From the NCBI RefSeq assembly GCF_000147815.2, contig NC_015957.1:4898001-4962000 (forward strand): a stretch of 64,000 nt of DNA. The letters run 5' to 3'. The notes beneath the pieces are model-generated. The model was not told the DNA's origin. It worked only from the letters and a program-made list of their open reading frames with translations, and made no database searches. This stretch comes from Streptomyces violaceusniger Tu 4113. Its GTDB lineage: Bacteria; Actinomycetota; Actinomycetes; Streptomycetales; Streptomycetaceae. Both the position numbers and the translations under genes were made by a program. This document shows, in pieces, positions 43,127-52,296 of this stretch; position 1 is the stretch's first letter; each line of letters begins with the position of its first letter.

Positions 43127-44062
43127 ATGTCCCTACCCGACGCCGTACGCATCCGGGAGATCGCCCCCCGGTTGACCTTCCAGGACCATGCGGTCCCGAC
43201 CGATGTCAAGATCGAACTCGTGCGGCGGCTCATCGACGCCGGTGTCCGCGCGTTCGAACTGTCCTCCTTCGTCAGGCCCGATCTCGTACCAGGCCTCGCC
43301 GATGCCGCGGAGGTGTTCGCCCGCGTGCCGCGAGTGCCCGGACTCAGCCTCGGCTGCTGCGTCGCCAATCTGCGCGGGCTCGCCCGCGCGGTCGACGCGG
43401 GGGCCGACACGGCGCACTTCCTGCTGTCCGCCGACGAGGAGTTCGCCCGCGCCAACATCGGACGGTCCACGCAGGACTCGATGCGCGAACTGGAGCGCAT
43501 GGCCGCCTACGCGGCGGACCGGAACATCGTGCTCGGCACCTACGTCATCTTCGCCTGGGGTGGGCCGACCGGTCCCCCGCGGACCGGCGCGGATCTCGAA
43601 CCGCTGGCCCGAGGGCTCCTCGACATCGGGGTGGACCGCTGGATTCTCGCGGATTCCTCCGGCTACGCGGCGCCGCCCCAGATGTGCGAACTAGTCACCG
43701 CCGCGCTCGCGCACGTGCCGCCGGGGAACCTGACGGTGCAGGTCCACGACGACCGCGGCATGGGCCTCGCCGCCCTGCTCCCACTTCTCGAACTCGGCAT
43801 CCACGACATCGACACCTCCCTTGCCGGCAGCGGCGGCCACCCGGCGATGCCCGGCATCCAGGGGGGCGGTCTGTGCACCGAGGACGCCGTGCAACTGCTC
43901 GAACGGTCCGGGGTCGACACCGGTATCGACCTGCCCCGCCTGATCGAGACGGCGAACTGGCTCACCGGCGAGGTCGGCGTGCCCGGCGAGGGATTCGTCC
44001 GGCACACCGGCCCCATACTGAGCACCGCCCAGCCCGGCACACCCCTCTCCTTCACCTGGTGA
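43127..44062 (+). CDS. HMG-CoA-lyase-like protein with altered active site
   Basis: 311 residues of the DRE-TIM/HMGL fold. Relative to canonical lyases, PRDGLQ is PRLTFQ (metal-ligand Asp to Leu), the IEATSFV-type motif is kept as FELSSFV, the HxHD motif is VQVHDD (first His to Gln), and GGCPYAxGAxGN is GGHPAMPGIQGG (catalytic Cys to His, late Asn to Gly). It may bind a different metal or use a different chemistry, or have lost metal dependence. Gene order after the CoA ligase suggests it acts on an acyl-CoA. RBS GAGGAAA precedes the ATG. Confidence 0.85.
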   Translation: MSLPDAVRIREIAPRLTFQDHAVPTDVKIELVRRLIDAGVRAFELSSFVRPDLVPGLADAAEVFARVPRVPGLSLGCCVANLRGLARAVDAGADTAHFLLSADEEFARANIGRSTQDSMRELERMAAYAADRNIVLGTYVIFAWGGPTGPPRTGADLEPLARGLLDIGVDRWILADSSGYAAPPQMCELVTAALAHVPPGNLTVQVHDDRGMGLAALLPLLELGIHDIDTSLAGSGGHPAMPGIQGGGLCTEDAVQLLERSGVDTGIDLPRLIETANWLTGEVGVPGEGFVRHTGPILSTAQPGTPLSFTW

Positions 44063-44145
44063 CACCCCATGAGCGTCTTTCGTCATGCACTTCAGCCACC
44101 CCGACCCACACCTGCCGGTTCAGCACCATTGCTCAAGGAGGACCA

Positions 44146-45642
44146 GTGACGGAAACCCCTGCGCCCACGATCGTCGTTGCCGGCGCCGGGCTGACCGGGC
44201 TCTCGGCGGCGATCTCCGCGCGCGAGGCCGGCGCCCGCGTGGTGCTGCTGGAAAAGGGCAGCCGCGAGGACGTCGGCGGGAACGCCGCCTTTTCCGGCGG
44301 GCTGTTCCTGTTCTGCTATGACGGGCCGGACGATCTGACGTCGATCACGGAGGACTTCGAGCCGGGCATGAAAGCCGACCGGATCGAGGCGCCCCCCTAC
44401 ACCCGCCAGGCCTACGCGGCCGAGTTGTCGGCGATGAGCGGCGGCCAAGCCGAGCCGCGGCTGGTCGATCGGCTCGCCGAGCGGTCGTTGGACACGGTCC
44501 GCTGGTTGGCCGCGAAGGGCGTCCGCTTCACGTTCAACCGAACCGTGGGGGCCGCGGTCCGCGACGGCGTCCTGCACGTTCCACCCGGCCAGATCCTGAC
44601 GTGCACCGGCGAGGGAATGTCACGCGGGTTCGAGGTGATCCGGCCCCTGCTGGCGCACGCCGAGCGGATCGGCGTGGATATCCGCTGGTCCGCACCACTA
44701 TTGGAGGTGGTGCGCAGCGACGGCCAGGTCACCGGTGCCGTGGTCGGCGACGGCGGCGAGACCGTGCCCGCCGACGCGGTGGTGGTCGCCACCGGCGGCT
44801 TCCAGGCCAGCCGGGAACTTCGCCGCGAGTGCCTGGGGCCGCAGTGGGAGACGGTGCGCCTGCGCGGTACCCGCCTGGCCACGGGCGACGGGATCCAGGC
44901 CGCACTTCGCGCCGGGGCGGAGACTGCCGGGGCCTGGGCGAGCTGCCATGCGGCCGCGGTCGACCCGACCATGCCCTCGCCGCAGCGCAGTGAGGCCTCA
45001 CCGCCCTTCCCGCTGCACGGCTTCTGGCTCGGCGTACTCATCAACCGCGACGGCGAGCGGTTCGTCGACGAGGGCCCCGGCCCATGGGTCAAGAACTACT
45101 CGAAGATGGGCAAGGCCATCATGCGCCAGCCGGGATGCGAGGCCTTCGAGATCTTCGACCAGCGCACCGCGGCCCGGGTGGCCGACGAGTTCGCCGGCGC
45201 AGCCGAGCCCATCGTCGCGCACAGTGTCCCGGAGCTCGCCGAGCGGATCGGGGTGCCCGCCGACCGGCTGGCGCACACGTTCGAGACGTTTAACAACGCC
45301 TGCCCGTCGGGTGACGGCGCGACCGAAGGTCGCGGCACGACCGGCATCACACCGCCCAAGTCGGGTTGGGCCTCGCCCCTCGACCAGCCACCGTTCGTCG
45401 CCTACCACGCCGTCGCGGGGCTCACCTTCACCTTCGGCGGGGTCCGGATCGACCCGGACGGGCGGGCGCTCAGTGCGGACGGGACGCCGGTGCCCGGTCT
45501 GTACGCGGCCGGCGAGGCTGTGGGCGGCCTGTTCTACGGCGATTATCCCGGTGGTGCCGCCCTCATGCGCGCCGCGGTGTTCGGCTGCGCGGCCGGAGCC
45601 ACCGCCGCGCAGGAAGCGAAACCTGCTCCTCACCCGGCCTGA
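44146..45642 (+). CDS. FAD-dependent dehydrogenase of the fumarate reductase/TcuA type
   Basis: 498 residues from a GTG with AAGGAGG upstream. The N-terminal Rossmann motif IVVAGAGLTGLSAAISAREA, GEGMSRGFEVIRPLL, the long FAD domain with VVVATGGFQASREL and the C-terminal FAD signature GLYAAGEAVGGLFYGDYPGG fit the succinate-dehydrogenase-flavoprotein/3-ketosteroid-dehydrogenase superfamily, near tricarballylate dehydrogenase TcuA. It probably desaturates a carboxylate or cyclic ketone. Last gene of the operon, closed by a 15-bp terminator. Confidence 0.9.
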   Translation: MTETPAPTIVVAGAGLTGLSAAISAREAGARVVLLEKGSREDVGGNAAFSGGLFLFCYDGPDDLTSITEDFEPGMKADRIEAPPYTRQAYAAELSAMSGGQAEPRLVDRLAERSLDTVRWLAAKGVRFTFNRTVGAAVRDGVLHVPPGQILTCTGEGMSRGFEVIRPLLAHAERIGVDIRWSAPLLEVVRSDGQVTGAVVGDGGETVPADAVVVATGGFQASRELRRECLGPQWETVRLRGTRLATGDGIQAALRAGAETAGAWASCHAAAVDPTMPSPQRSEASPPFPLHGFWLGVLINRDGERFVDEGPGPWVKNYSKMGKAIMRQPGCEAFEIFDQRTAARVADEFAGAAEPIVAHSVPELAERIGVPADRLAHTFETFNNACPSGDGATEGRGTTGITPPKSGWASPLDQPPFVAYHAVAGLTFTFGGVRIDPDGRALSADGTPVPGLYAAGEAVGGLFYGDYPGGAALMRAAVFGCAAGATAAQEAKPAPHPA

Positions 45643-45706
45643 GGAGCGCGGAGCAGGCCGGACAGGGACGGGCCGCGGTAGAGCTCGTCGATCCGGCGCA
45701 CCATCG

Positions 45707-45751
45707 CCTGGCTGCCTGCCCGCCCGCACCTCGGGTGGGCAGGCAGCCAGG
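45707..45751. terminator. Strong, probably bidirectional terminator
   Basis: CCTGGCTGCCTGCCC (45707-45721) and GGGCAGGCAGCCAGG (45737-45751) form a perfect 15-bp stem with a 15-nt loop. It lies between the convergent FAD-dehydrogenase and marR genes. Confidence 0.85.
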
Positions 45752-45791
45752 TGGAATCAACCGTTGACTTCGTCAGCGGTCATTCGCGTGT

Positions 45792-46313
45792 CTACTCCTC
45801 GGGGCGGCCCATGTCCCGGAGTTCGTTCTCCACCACGAGCGCGGCCTGCCGCAGGCGGCCATCAGTGGCGATGATGTCCTCCTGTCCCAGCGTGGCGTTC
45901 AGTGTTTCGCTGATCTTGAGGACCTCGTCGCTCATTTCGTCCAAGGCGGCCAGGCCCGCCTCGGTGACCTGGAGCGAGAGCGCCCGTTCACTCTCGGGAT
46001 GTGCGTCGCGGGCCACGAAGCCGCGGTTCACCAGTTGCGTGACCATCCGCGTCATGGTCTGCGGCCGCGCGTAGCAGCGGCGTGAGAGCTGGGCGAGGCT
46101 GAGATGAGGCTGATTGGCCAGGATGCGCAGGGCAGTATAGCTGGACAGCGTCATCTTCCACGGACGCAGTCGCGTGTTCCCGATCCTGGTGACCGCCCGC
46201 TCGAACCGGAAAACGGCATCGATCATCGAGGAAGCCTCGTCCATGCCGGCGGTGGCCTCGTTCGACGAGCGACCGTCGTCGAACGGATTGATGTAGGGCA
46301 GAGCGCGTGTCAC
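45792..46313 (-). CDS. MarR family regulator of the catabolic cluster
   Basis: About 173 residues from the GTG at 46311-46313. DNA-binding part: TLSSYTALRILANQPHLSLA, RCYARPQTMTRMVTQLVNRG and wing AHPESERALSLQVTEAGLAA. The frame is open to an ATG at 46352, but that would reach towards the operators. It is divergent from the flavin reductase, with two GTAAG...CTTAC-type sites between, and the same palindrome precedes the operon at 39256. It is therefore the probable repressor of the whole set; the ligand is unknown. Confidence 0.92.
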   Translation of the reverse strand: MTRALPYINPFDDGRSSNEATAGMDEASSMIDAVFRFERAVTRIGNTRLRPWKMTLSSYTALRILANQPHLSLAQLSRRCYARPQTMTRMVTQLVNRGFVARDAHPESERALSLQVTEAGLAALDEMSDEVLKISETLNATLGQEDIIATDGRLRQAALVVENELRDMGRPEE

Positions 46314-46364
46314 CCGTGCAGCATACGGCCTGCTGGACCAGAACATCAGCAAGCTTGCAATAAT

Positions 46365-46397
46365 GTAAGCATGCTTCTAGTGTGTAAGTATGCTTAC
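46365..46397. promoter_or_regulatory. Double MarR-type operator between marR and flavin reductase
   Basis: GTAAGCATGCTTCT (46365-46378) and GTAAGTATGCTTAC (46384-46397) are tandem variants of the palindrome at 39256-39269, with centres 19 bp apart. The second contains the ATG of the flavin-reductase frame. The first is also flanked by AAGCTTGCAATAAT. Confidence 0.75.
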
Positions 46398-46896
46398 ATC
46401 AGACTCTCGGTGCCCGGTCCTCGACACCGCGCGTTTTCGGGCCGTCCTCGGGCACTTCCCCAGTGGCATTACCGCCATCACTTCGCGCGATGTGCAGGGC
46501 AGGCCGGTGGGCATGACGGTCGCCTCGTTCACCTCGGTCTCCCTCAGCCCTCCGCTGGTGGCGTTCCTGCCCGGCAAGACGTCATCGACATTCCCGGTCA
46601 TCGCCGAGCGCGGCACCTTCTGCGTGAACGTTCTCGCCGCCGACCAGGAGTGGATCTGCCGTGCGCTGTCGGTGTCGGGAGGCGACAAGTTCGCCGAGGT
46701 GTCCTGGCGGCCCGGGCCGCACAGCGACCCGGTCATCGACGGCGCGGTCGCCTGGATCGGCTGCACGATCGAAGCCGTACACGATGCCGGTGACCACCAC
46801 ATCGTCATCGGACGTGTCGACGACCTCGACGCCGACAGCACGGCGTCACCCCTGCTGTTCTTCCAAAGCCGCTACAACCGACTCGTATCCGCCTGA
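46390..46896 (+). CDS. NAD(P)H:flavin reductase (HpaC-like)
   Basis: 168 residues with the flavin-reductase split-barrel signature: FRAVLGHFPSGITAITSRDV, GMTVASFTSVSLSPPLVAFL, GTFCVNVLAADQEWICRALS and a C-terminal FFQSRYNRL. It would supply free reduced flavin to the LLM monooxygenase of the operon. The ATG lies inside the operator and has no RBS, and no later in-frame start fits, so the transcript may be leaderless. It is transcribed away from the operon it serves but shares its operator type. Confidence 0.92.
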   Translation: MLTSDSRCPVLDTARFRAVLGHFPSGITAITSRDVQGRPVGMTVASFTSVSLSPPLVAFLPGKTSSTFPVIAERGTFCVNVLAADQEWICRALSVSGGDKFAEVSWRPGPHSDPVIDGAVAWIGCTIEAVHDAGDHHIVIGRVDDLDADSTASPLLFFQSRYNRLVSA

Positions 46897-46977
46897 TCGG
46901 CGAGCACCGCGCAGTCCCACGGGACGACCTCAGAACCGGGGCTGCCTCAGTTCGTTGATCGGAGAAGGGCCATCACC

Positions 46978-47757
46978 ATGGACTGCGGAGTCCCGCGCGA
47001 GCTGCTCGACGATCTCACGGCGGAGTTCGACTCGCTGCGGGCACTTGTTCCCTCGGGGACAAACCTGCGGCGTCCAACCCCGGCCGCCGGTTGGGATGTT
47101 GGAGCCAGCGTGTCCCACCTGATCGGCTGCGACCTGCTGGCCGAGGAGGCGGTGGGCGACCCCGGTGAATTCCGGCGTGCCCGTCCTGCGATGGACGTGG
47201 GTCTTGCCGAGCTCCTCGAAGGTCACATCACAGCCCGCCAAGATCTCCCGGTGGAGCAACTGCGACAGGAATGGGCCGACGCCTTCGCGGCATTGCTGAG
47301 GGCTTTCACGTCCTCGCGTCGGGGGCAGAAGGTTCCCTGGTTCGGGCCGCCGATGAGCCCGGCGACGCTGGCCACAGCTCGTCTCATGGAGTACTTCGCT
47401 CACGGCCAGGATGTCGCCGACGCCCTGAAGATCGTCCGCCGGCCCACGGACCGGCTCCGGCACGTCTGTCACCTCGGGTTCGTCACCTTCGAGTTCAGCT
47501 TCGCCAACCGCGGCCTGCCCGTGCCGCCGTCTCCACCGCGCGTCGAACTGCGCCTGCCCAGCGGCCGGTCATGGGCCCGCGGCCCGGAAGGCGCCGATGC
47601 CGTCGTCACCGGCGACGCGCTCGACTTCGCCCTGGTGGTGACCCAACGCAAGCACCGCCTCGACACGTCCCTGACCTGCCGAGGCGAGGTCGCTGAGCAG
47701 TGGCTCGCCATCGCCCAGTGTTTCGCAGGCCCGCCCGGACCGGGGGCTGGGGGCTAG
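46978..47757 (+). CDS. Mycothiol-dependent maleylpyruvate-isomerase-family protein
   Basis: 259 residues. The N-terminal DinB/mycothiol domain has GWDVGASVSHLIGCDLLAEE (first metal His) and LMEYFAHGQDVADAL (Glu and His ligands); the C-terminal domain has VELRLPSGRSWARGPEGADA and VVTGDALDFALVVTQR, as in the actinobacterial TIGR03084-like group. These proteins bind mycothiol and act as isomerases or detoxifying transferases. The substrate is unknown. The gene stands alone, 81 bp after the flavin reductase, and ends 8 bp before an IS1380 end. Confidence 0.85.
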   Translation: MDCGVPRELLDDLTAEFDSLRALVPSGTNLRRPTPAAGWDVGASVSHLIGCDLLAEEAVGDPGEFRRARPAMDVGLAELLEGHITARQDLPVEQLRQEWADAFAALLRAFTSSRRGQKVPWFGPPMSPATLATARLMEYFAHGQDVADALKIVRRPTDRLRHVCHLGFVTFEFSFANRGLPVPPSPPRVELRLPSGRSWARGPEGADAVVTGDALDFALVVTQRKHRLDTSLTCRGEVAEQWLAIAQCFAGPPGPGAGG

Positions 47758-47765
47758 GTGGCTCA

Positions 47766-48085
47766 CTAACCTCGGGCTTTCATGAGGCGGTCTGTCCGAC
47801 AGGTGGTCAGGTAAGCAGAAAACATCTCTGACCAGCGAGAACCAAGCCATATCCGCGGCCCTCGCCCCCTGGCGGAAGCGCCGAGCAATCCACAACCCTG
47901 GCAAGATACTTCCTGGCCCAGCTGCCGAAGAGGTACCGGCGGGGACGGCAGACCCTCAACCGCGCCGACTCCGGTGGCGGCACCCACGAGTTCGTCTCCT
48001 GGCTCGCCCGGCCGGGCCGCCGGCTGTCCTACTCCGTCGGAATGACCATCACCGACACCATCCACCAGCACATGCGTCACTTCCG
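47766..48085 (+). mobile_element. IS1380-family remnant, copy A (plus orientation)
   Basis: The left terminus (47766-47843) starts CTAACCTCGGGCTTTCATGA and matches the reverse complement of 60019-60095. It is followed by an in-frame transposase scrap ISAALAPWRKRRAIHNPGKI (47849-47908) and, after an internal deletion and frame change, by LAQLPKRYRRGRQTLNRADS, GGGTHEFVSWLARPG and LSYSVGMTITDTI. These are IS1380 transposase pieces with the RADSGGGTHEF catalytic region. The C-terminal half and the right end are missing. Confidence 0.82.
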
Positions 48086-48095
48086 CCATGTAGAG

Positions 48096-48124
48096 CGCTC
48101 AGTCACATTGGGTGTGACTGAGCG
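48096..48124. terminator. Hairpin terminator near the enolase remnant
   Basis: CGCTCAGTCACA (48096-48107) and TGTGACTGAGCG (48113-48124) form a perfect 12-bp stem with a 5-nt loop. It sits downstream of the minus-strand enolase pseudogene and just beyond the IS1380 remnant. Confidence 0.65.
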
Positions 48125-48167
48125 CGGGAAGAGCGACCACTTCGTCACCCCTCGAGGCCTGACTTCA

Positions 48168-49545
<1,378 letters not shown>

Positions 49546-49624
49546 CACGCCCGGCGACCCGGCTGTCCAGGTGCCCGGCGAACACGGTGGCGGGGTGGAT
49601 GCGAACGATGGTGCCGGGGAGCCT

Positions 49625-49963
49625 GTGAGTGTGCGGGAGTGGCTGCGCGGTCTGGAGGTATTCGCGGGACCGCTGGCGGATTTCGACCCGGCCGGCGCAC
49701 CGGCAGAGCCCGTCGACTTGTTCCTGGGCTGGCTGGGGGAAGCGGTCGCGGTGGGCGTGCCCGACGCGCACGCCATGACCCTGTCGACGATCGGCGAGGA
49801 CGGCGGATCGGACGCGCGGGTGCTCATCCTCAAAAACGTGGACGGCGACGGCTGGCAGTTCGCCGTCCACGCCCACAGCCCCAAGGGCCGCCTCCACAAC
49901 CGGCTGCGCTACGAACGTCCCGACCGTCACGGCCCGTGGGAGCGCCACCCGCTGTGGCCGTAG
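49625..49963 (+). pseudogene. Pyridoxamine-5'-phosphate-oxidase-family gene, C-terminus lost
   Basis: From a GTG at 49625 the protein begins normally: VREWLRGLEVFAGPLADFDP, VDLFLGWLGEAVAVGVPDAH, AMTLSTIGEDGGSDARVLIL, KNVDGDGWQFAVHAHSPKGR. After HSPKG (about 49890) similarity ends and the frame stops at 49963 after a basic tail, whereas intact relatives have about 210 residues. The FMN-binding half is therefore missing. It directly follows the GGCT fragment. Confidence 0.65.
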
Positions 49964-50073
49964 CCGCACAGGCGGAAGACGGACTTCAGGGCCTGAGGGC
50001 GAGTTCGGCGCCGCGGGCTTGCGAGCAGCAGATAGCACGGCGTCCGGTTTCCTCGAGCATGCGAACTTTCCGC

Positions 50074-50640
50074 TTATTTCTTGATCTCGTAGCGCAGAAC
50101 TGCGACGCCGTTTTCGAAGGGTGTGGCCTCGACCAGCTTCAGGTCTTGCCGATCTTCGAAAATGCGCGTTCCCTTGCCCCGCGACGCCGGGCAGACGAGC
50201 AGGGTGATCTCGTCGACGACGCCGGCGACCAGCAGGGAGCGCATGAGTTTCAAGCTTCCCCACAGCCAGATGTCCTTGCCGCTCTGCTCCTTGAGCTCCC
50301 GGATGGTGGCGGCCGGGTCGCGCGTCACGGTCGCGGGGGGAAAGTCGCCCCAGGGGGCGTCATCCAGCTTCGACGAGGCGACGAACTTGGTAAGGTTGTT
50401 GAGCTTCTCGCCGTACTCGCCCTGCTCGTCGGCGTACGGCCAGTAGTCCTTGGCCTGGGCGTAGGTATTGGCGCCGAGAATCAGAGTGTCGACCGAGTCG
50501 ACGAACCCCATCACAGTTGCCTTGAACGCAGGGTTGGTGGCATCGGAAAAGGGCTCCCCTGACACGAAGCTGAGCCCGCCGTCCTCCTCCGCGACGATGT
50601 TGTCGACGGTAACCCACTGCTGGACTATGAGTTTTCGCAT
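50074..50640 (-). CDS. Dihydrofolate-reductase/RibD-C family protein
   Basis: 188 residues from the ATG at 50638-50640. It starts MRKLIVQQWVTVDNIVAEED and has VDTLILGANTYAQAKDYWPY, IRELKEQSGKDIWLWGSLKL and VDEITLLVCPASRGKGTRIF, the layout of the YyaP/YwjB-like RibD C-terminal reductases. The gene family probably uses NADPH; the substrate is unknown, and these proteins are not the housekeeping DHFR. It stands alone between two PNPOx-type remnants. Confidence 0.88.
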   Translation of the reverse strand: MRKLIVQQWVTVDNIVAEEDGGLSFVSGEPFSDATNPAFKATVMGFVDSVDTLILGANTYAQAKDYWPYADEQGEYGEKLNNLTKFVASSKLDDAPWGDFPPATVTRDPAATIRELKEQSGKDIWLWGSLKLMRSLLVAGVVDEITLLVCPASRGKGTRIFEDRQDLKLVEATPFENGVAVLRYEIKK

Positions 50641-50806
50641 CACTGACCGTTCCTTTCGAGTATCTGTCGGATGAACAGGTCCCCCGGAGCGGAGCGGGGC
50701 GAGGCGCAGGCGAGCTCGCGCTGCGCTGGAGGTGAAGGTTGGCGGCAGTCCGGAACGTCGGCACGGACACGGCGGAGTGGCAGGGCCCATTCCGGCCGCA
50801 TTGATC

Positions 50807-51057
50807 TCAGGCGTGCTGACGTGCGGCCCGCTGCCGGATCACCTCCTCGATCGCGGGGGGCAGGGTGGTTTCGAAGTCGATTTCGGGGCGTTCTTCGTGG
50901 TGCACAGGACGATCTCCGAGCCGTTCCAGGCGAACGCGATCGGGATACTGCGTGGTGTGCCATCCCTGGCGACGTAGGCCAGCCGGGTCAGGTCGCGGGC
51001 CAGCAGGTCCTGGCTGATAAATCGGTTCAGGATCTCGGTGATCTCGGTCGGCTGCAT
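50807..51057 (-). pseudogene. PNPOx-family (split-barrel) protein with internal deletion
   Basis: From the ATG at 51057: MQPTEITEILNRFISQDLLA, RLAYVARDGTPRSIPIAFAW, IVLCTTKNAP; then in another frame IDFETTLPPAIEEVIRQRAA to a stop at 50807. The start and end fit one family of about 150-residue split-barrel flavin proteins, but roughly 70 central residues are missing and the join changes frame. It is thus an internally deleted gene with clean ends. Confidence 0.75.
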
Positions 51058-51310
51058 GGTGATCGCTCCTTCGTCGGCGTCGTCGAGCGACGTGTCCGTG
51101 GCCGCTCGTGTCCCTGGGACGGAGCCGGCCGGACGTTCTCGACATCCGAGGCGCACGCATTCTCGAAGGCGGGCCACCACTCCGAGAGGGATCTCGGTGG
51201 AGACATCACCGCGGTCTCGGTGCCCAGCGCCACATCGAGGTGGTTGCGGCGAAAGGCCCTGGTCATGCTGCGGGCGTATGCGCTTGTGTCCCCGTCGGGG
51301 CGGCGACGGG

Positions 51311-52204
51311 TCAGGCGGTCGAGGCAAGTGCTCGGGTGACGGCCGAGATTCCTGGGGTCGGTCTGCCGGGAAGCCGCGCCACGAGAACGCGGCGGACCTC
51401 GGGGGGCACGCCGTCGACGTGCAGCAGTCTCACGCCGGACGGCAGCACGCTCGACATGCGGGACGGGACAGTCGTCACGCCGAAACCGCTGGCGACCAGC
51501 TCCAGTTTCGTCAGCCAGTCGCGTGCGGTGTGGACGATGCGTGGCCGTCCGGGCAGGCCGGGCCAGACGCCGAGCAGCGGCTCGGAGTTCGATGACGGGG
51601 TTGCGATCCAGGGGGCGTCGACGAGTTCGTCGATGTGTACGGAGGCGCGGCCGGCGAACACGCCGGCCGCCGGCACTCCCACGAGCAGTTCGGTGTCCTC
51701 GACGGCGTCGATGTGCAGCCGGGGTGACTCGCCGTCCGAGGGCCGGTGCGGCGGGCGGGACGTCAGCATGGCGATGTCGATCGAGCCCGCCCGCAGAGCC
51801 CGGATCAGGGCGGGCGTGGTGCCCTCGCGCGTGGTGACGGTGACCTGTGGGCTGGCCGCTGCGAGCCGCGTGAGCGCGGTGGGCAGGATCACTGCGCCGG
51901 CGCTCATGAAGAGCCCGACCCGCACCAGTTCGCTCTGCGAGGCGGAGCCGGTGAGGTCGCTCTCGGCCGCCGCGACGGAGTCCAGGATGGTGCGGGCGTG
52001 CCGCAGCAGGGTCAGCCCGGCGGGCGTGAGCCGCACCCCGTCGGGGCGGCGCTCGAACAGGACGGCGCCCGCGCTCCGTTCGAGAGCCACCGCCTGGCGC
52101 GAGACCGCCGACTGTGTGTAGCCGAGCCGGGAGGCCGCCGCGGTGAAGCTCCCCGACTCGGCGACCTGCCGCAGAACCCGTAGAGCCGTACTGGAGAAGT
52201 CCAT
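51311..52204 (-). CDS. LysR family transcriptional regulator
   Basis: 297 residues. The N-terminal winged helix reads LRVLRQVAESGSFTAAASRL, GYTQSAVSRQAVALERSAGA, VLFERRPDGVRLTPAG; the effector domain has a typical two-lobed pattern (VTTREGTTPALIRALRAGSI, LVASGFGVTTVP). It is divergent from the quinone-oxidoreductase gene 92 bp away, with two inverted repeats between, the usual arrangement for LysR activation of the neighbour. The ligand is unknown. Confidence 0.94.
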   Translation of the reverse strand: MDFSSTALRVLRQVAESGSFTAAASRLGYTQSAVSRQAVALERSAGAVLFERRPDGVRLTPAGLTLLRHARTILDSVAAAESDLTGSASQSELVRVGLFMSAGAVILPTALTRLAAASPQVTVTTREGTTPALIRALRAGSIDIAMLTSRPPHRPSDGESPRLHIDAVEDTELLVGVPAAGVFAGRASVHIDELVDAPWIATPSSNSEPLLGVWPGLPGRPRIVHTARDWLTKLELVASGFGVTTVPSRMSSVLPSGVRLLHVDGVPPEVRRVLVARLPGRPTPGISAVTRALASTA

Positions 52205-52244
52205 GCGTCATACGCATACCACGGATGCCAGATCTTCGCTTGGC
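52203..52244. promoter_or_regulatory. LysR-type binding region
   Basis: ATGCGT (52203-52208) and ACGCAT (52212-52217) form an inverted repeat at the lysR start codon; TGCCA (52226-52230) and TGGC (52241-52244) form a second, wider dyad of the LysR-box style towards the oxidoreductase promoter. Confidence 0.5.
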
Positions 52245-52296
52245 GCATGTCCTCCGCGCTTCTAGCCTCGGAACGAGCCATCAAGGAGGTCGGCAG

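Noticed and set aside
12270..46896. Secondary-metabolite biosynthetic cluster
   Set aside because: There are no polyketide, peptide or terpene synthases; CoA ligases, dehydrogenases and hydratases fit catabolism better.
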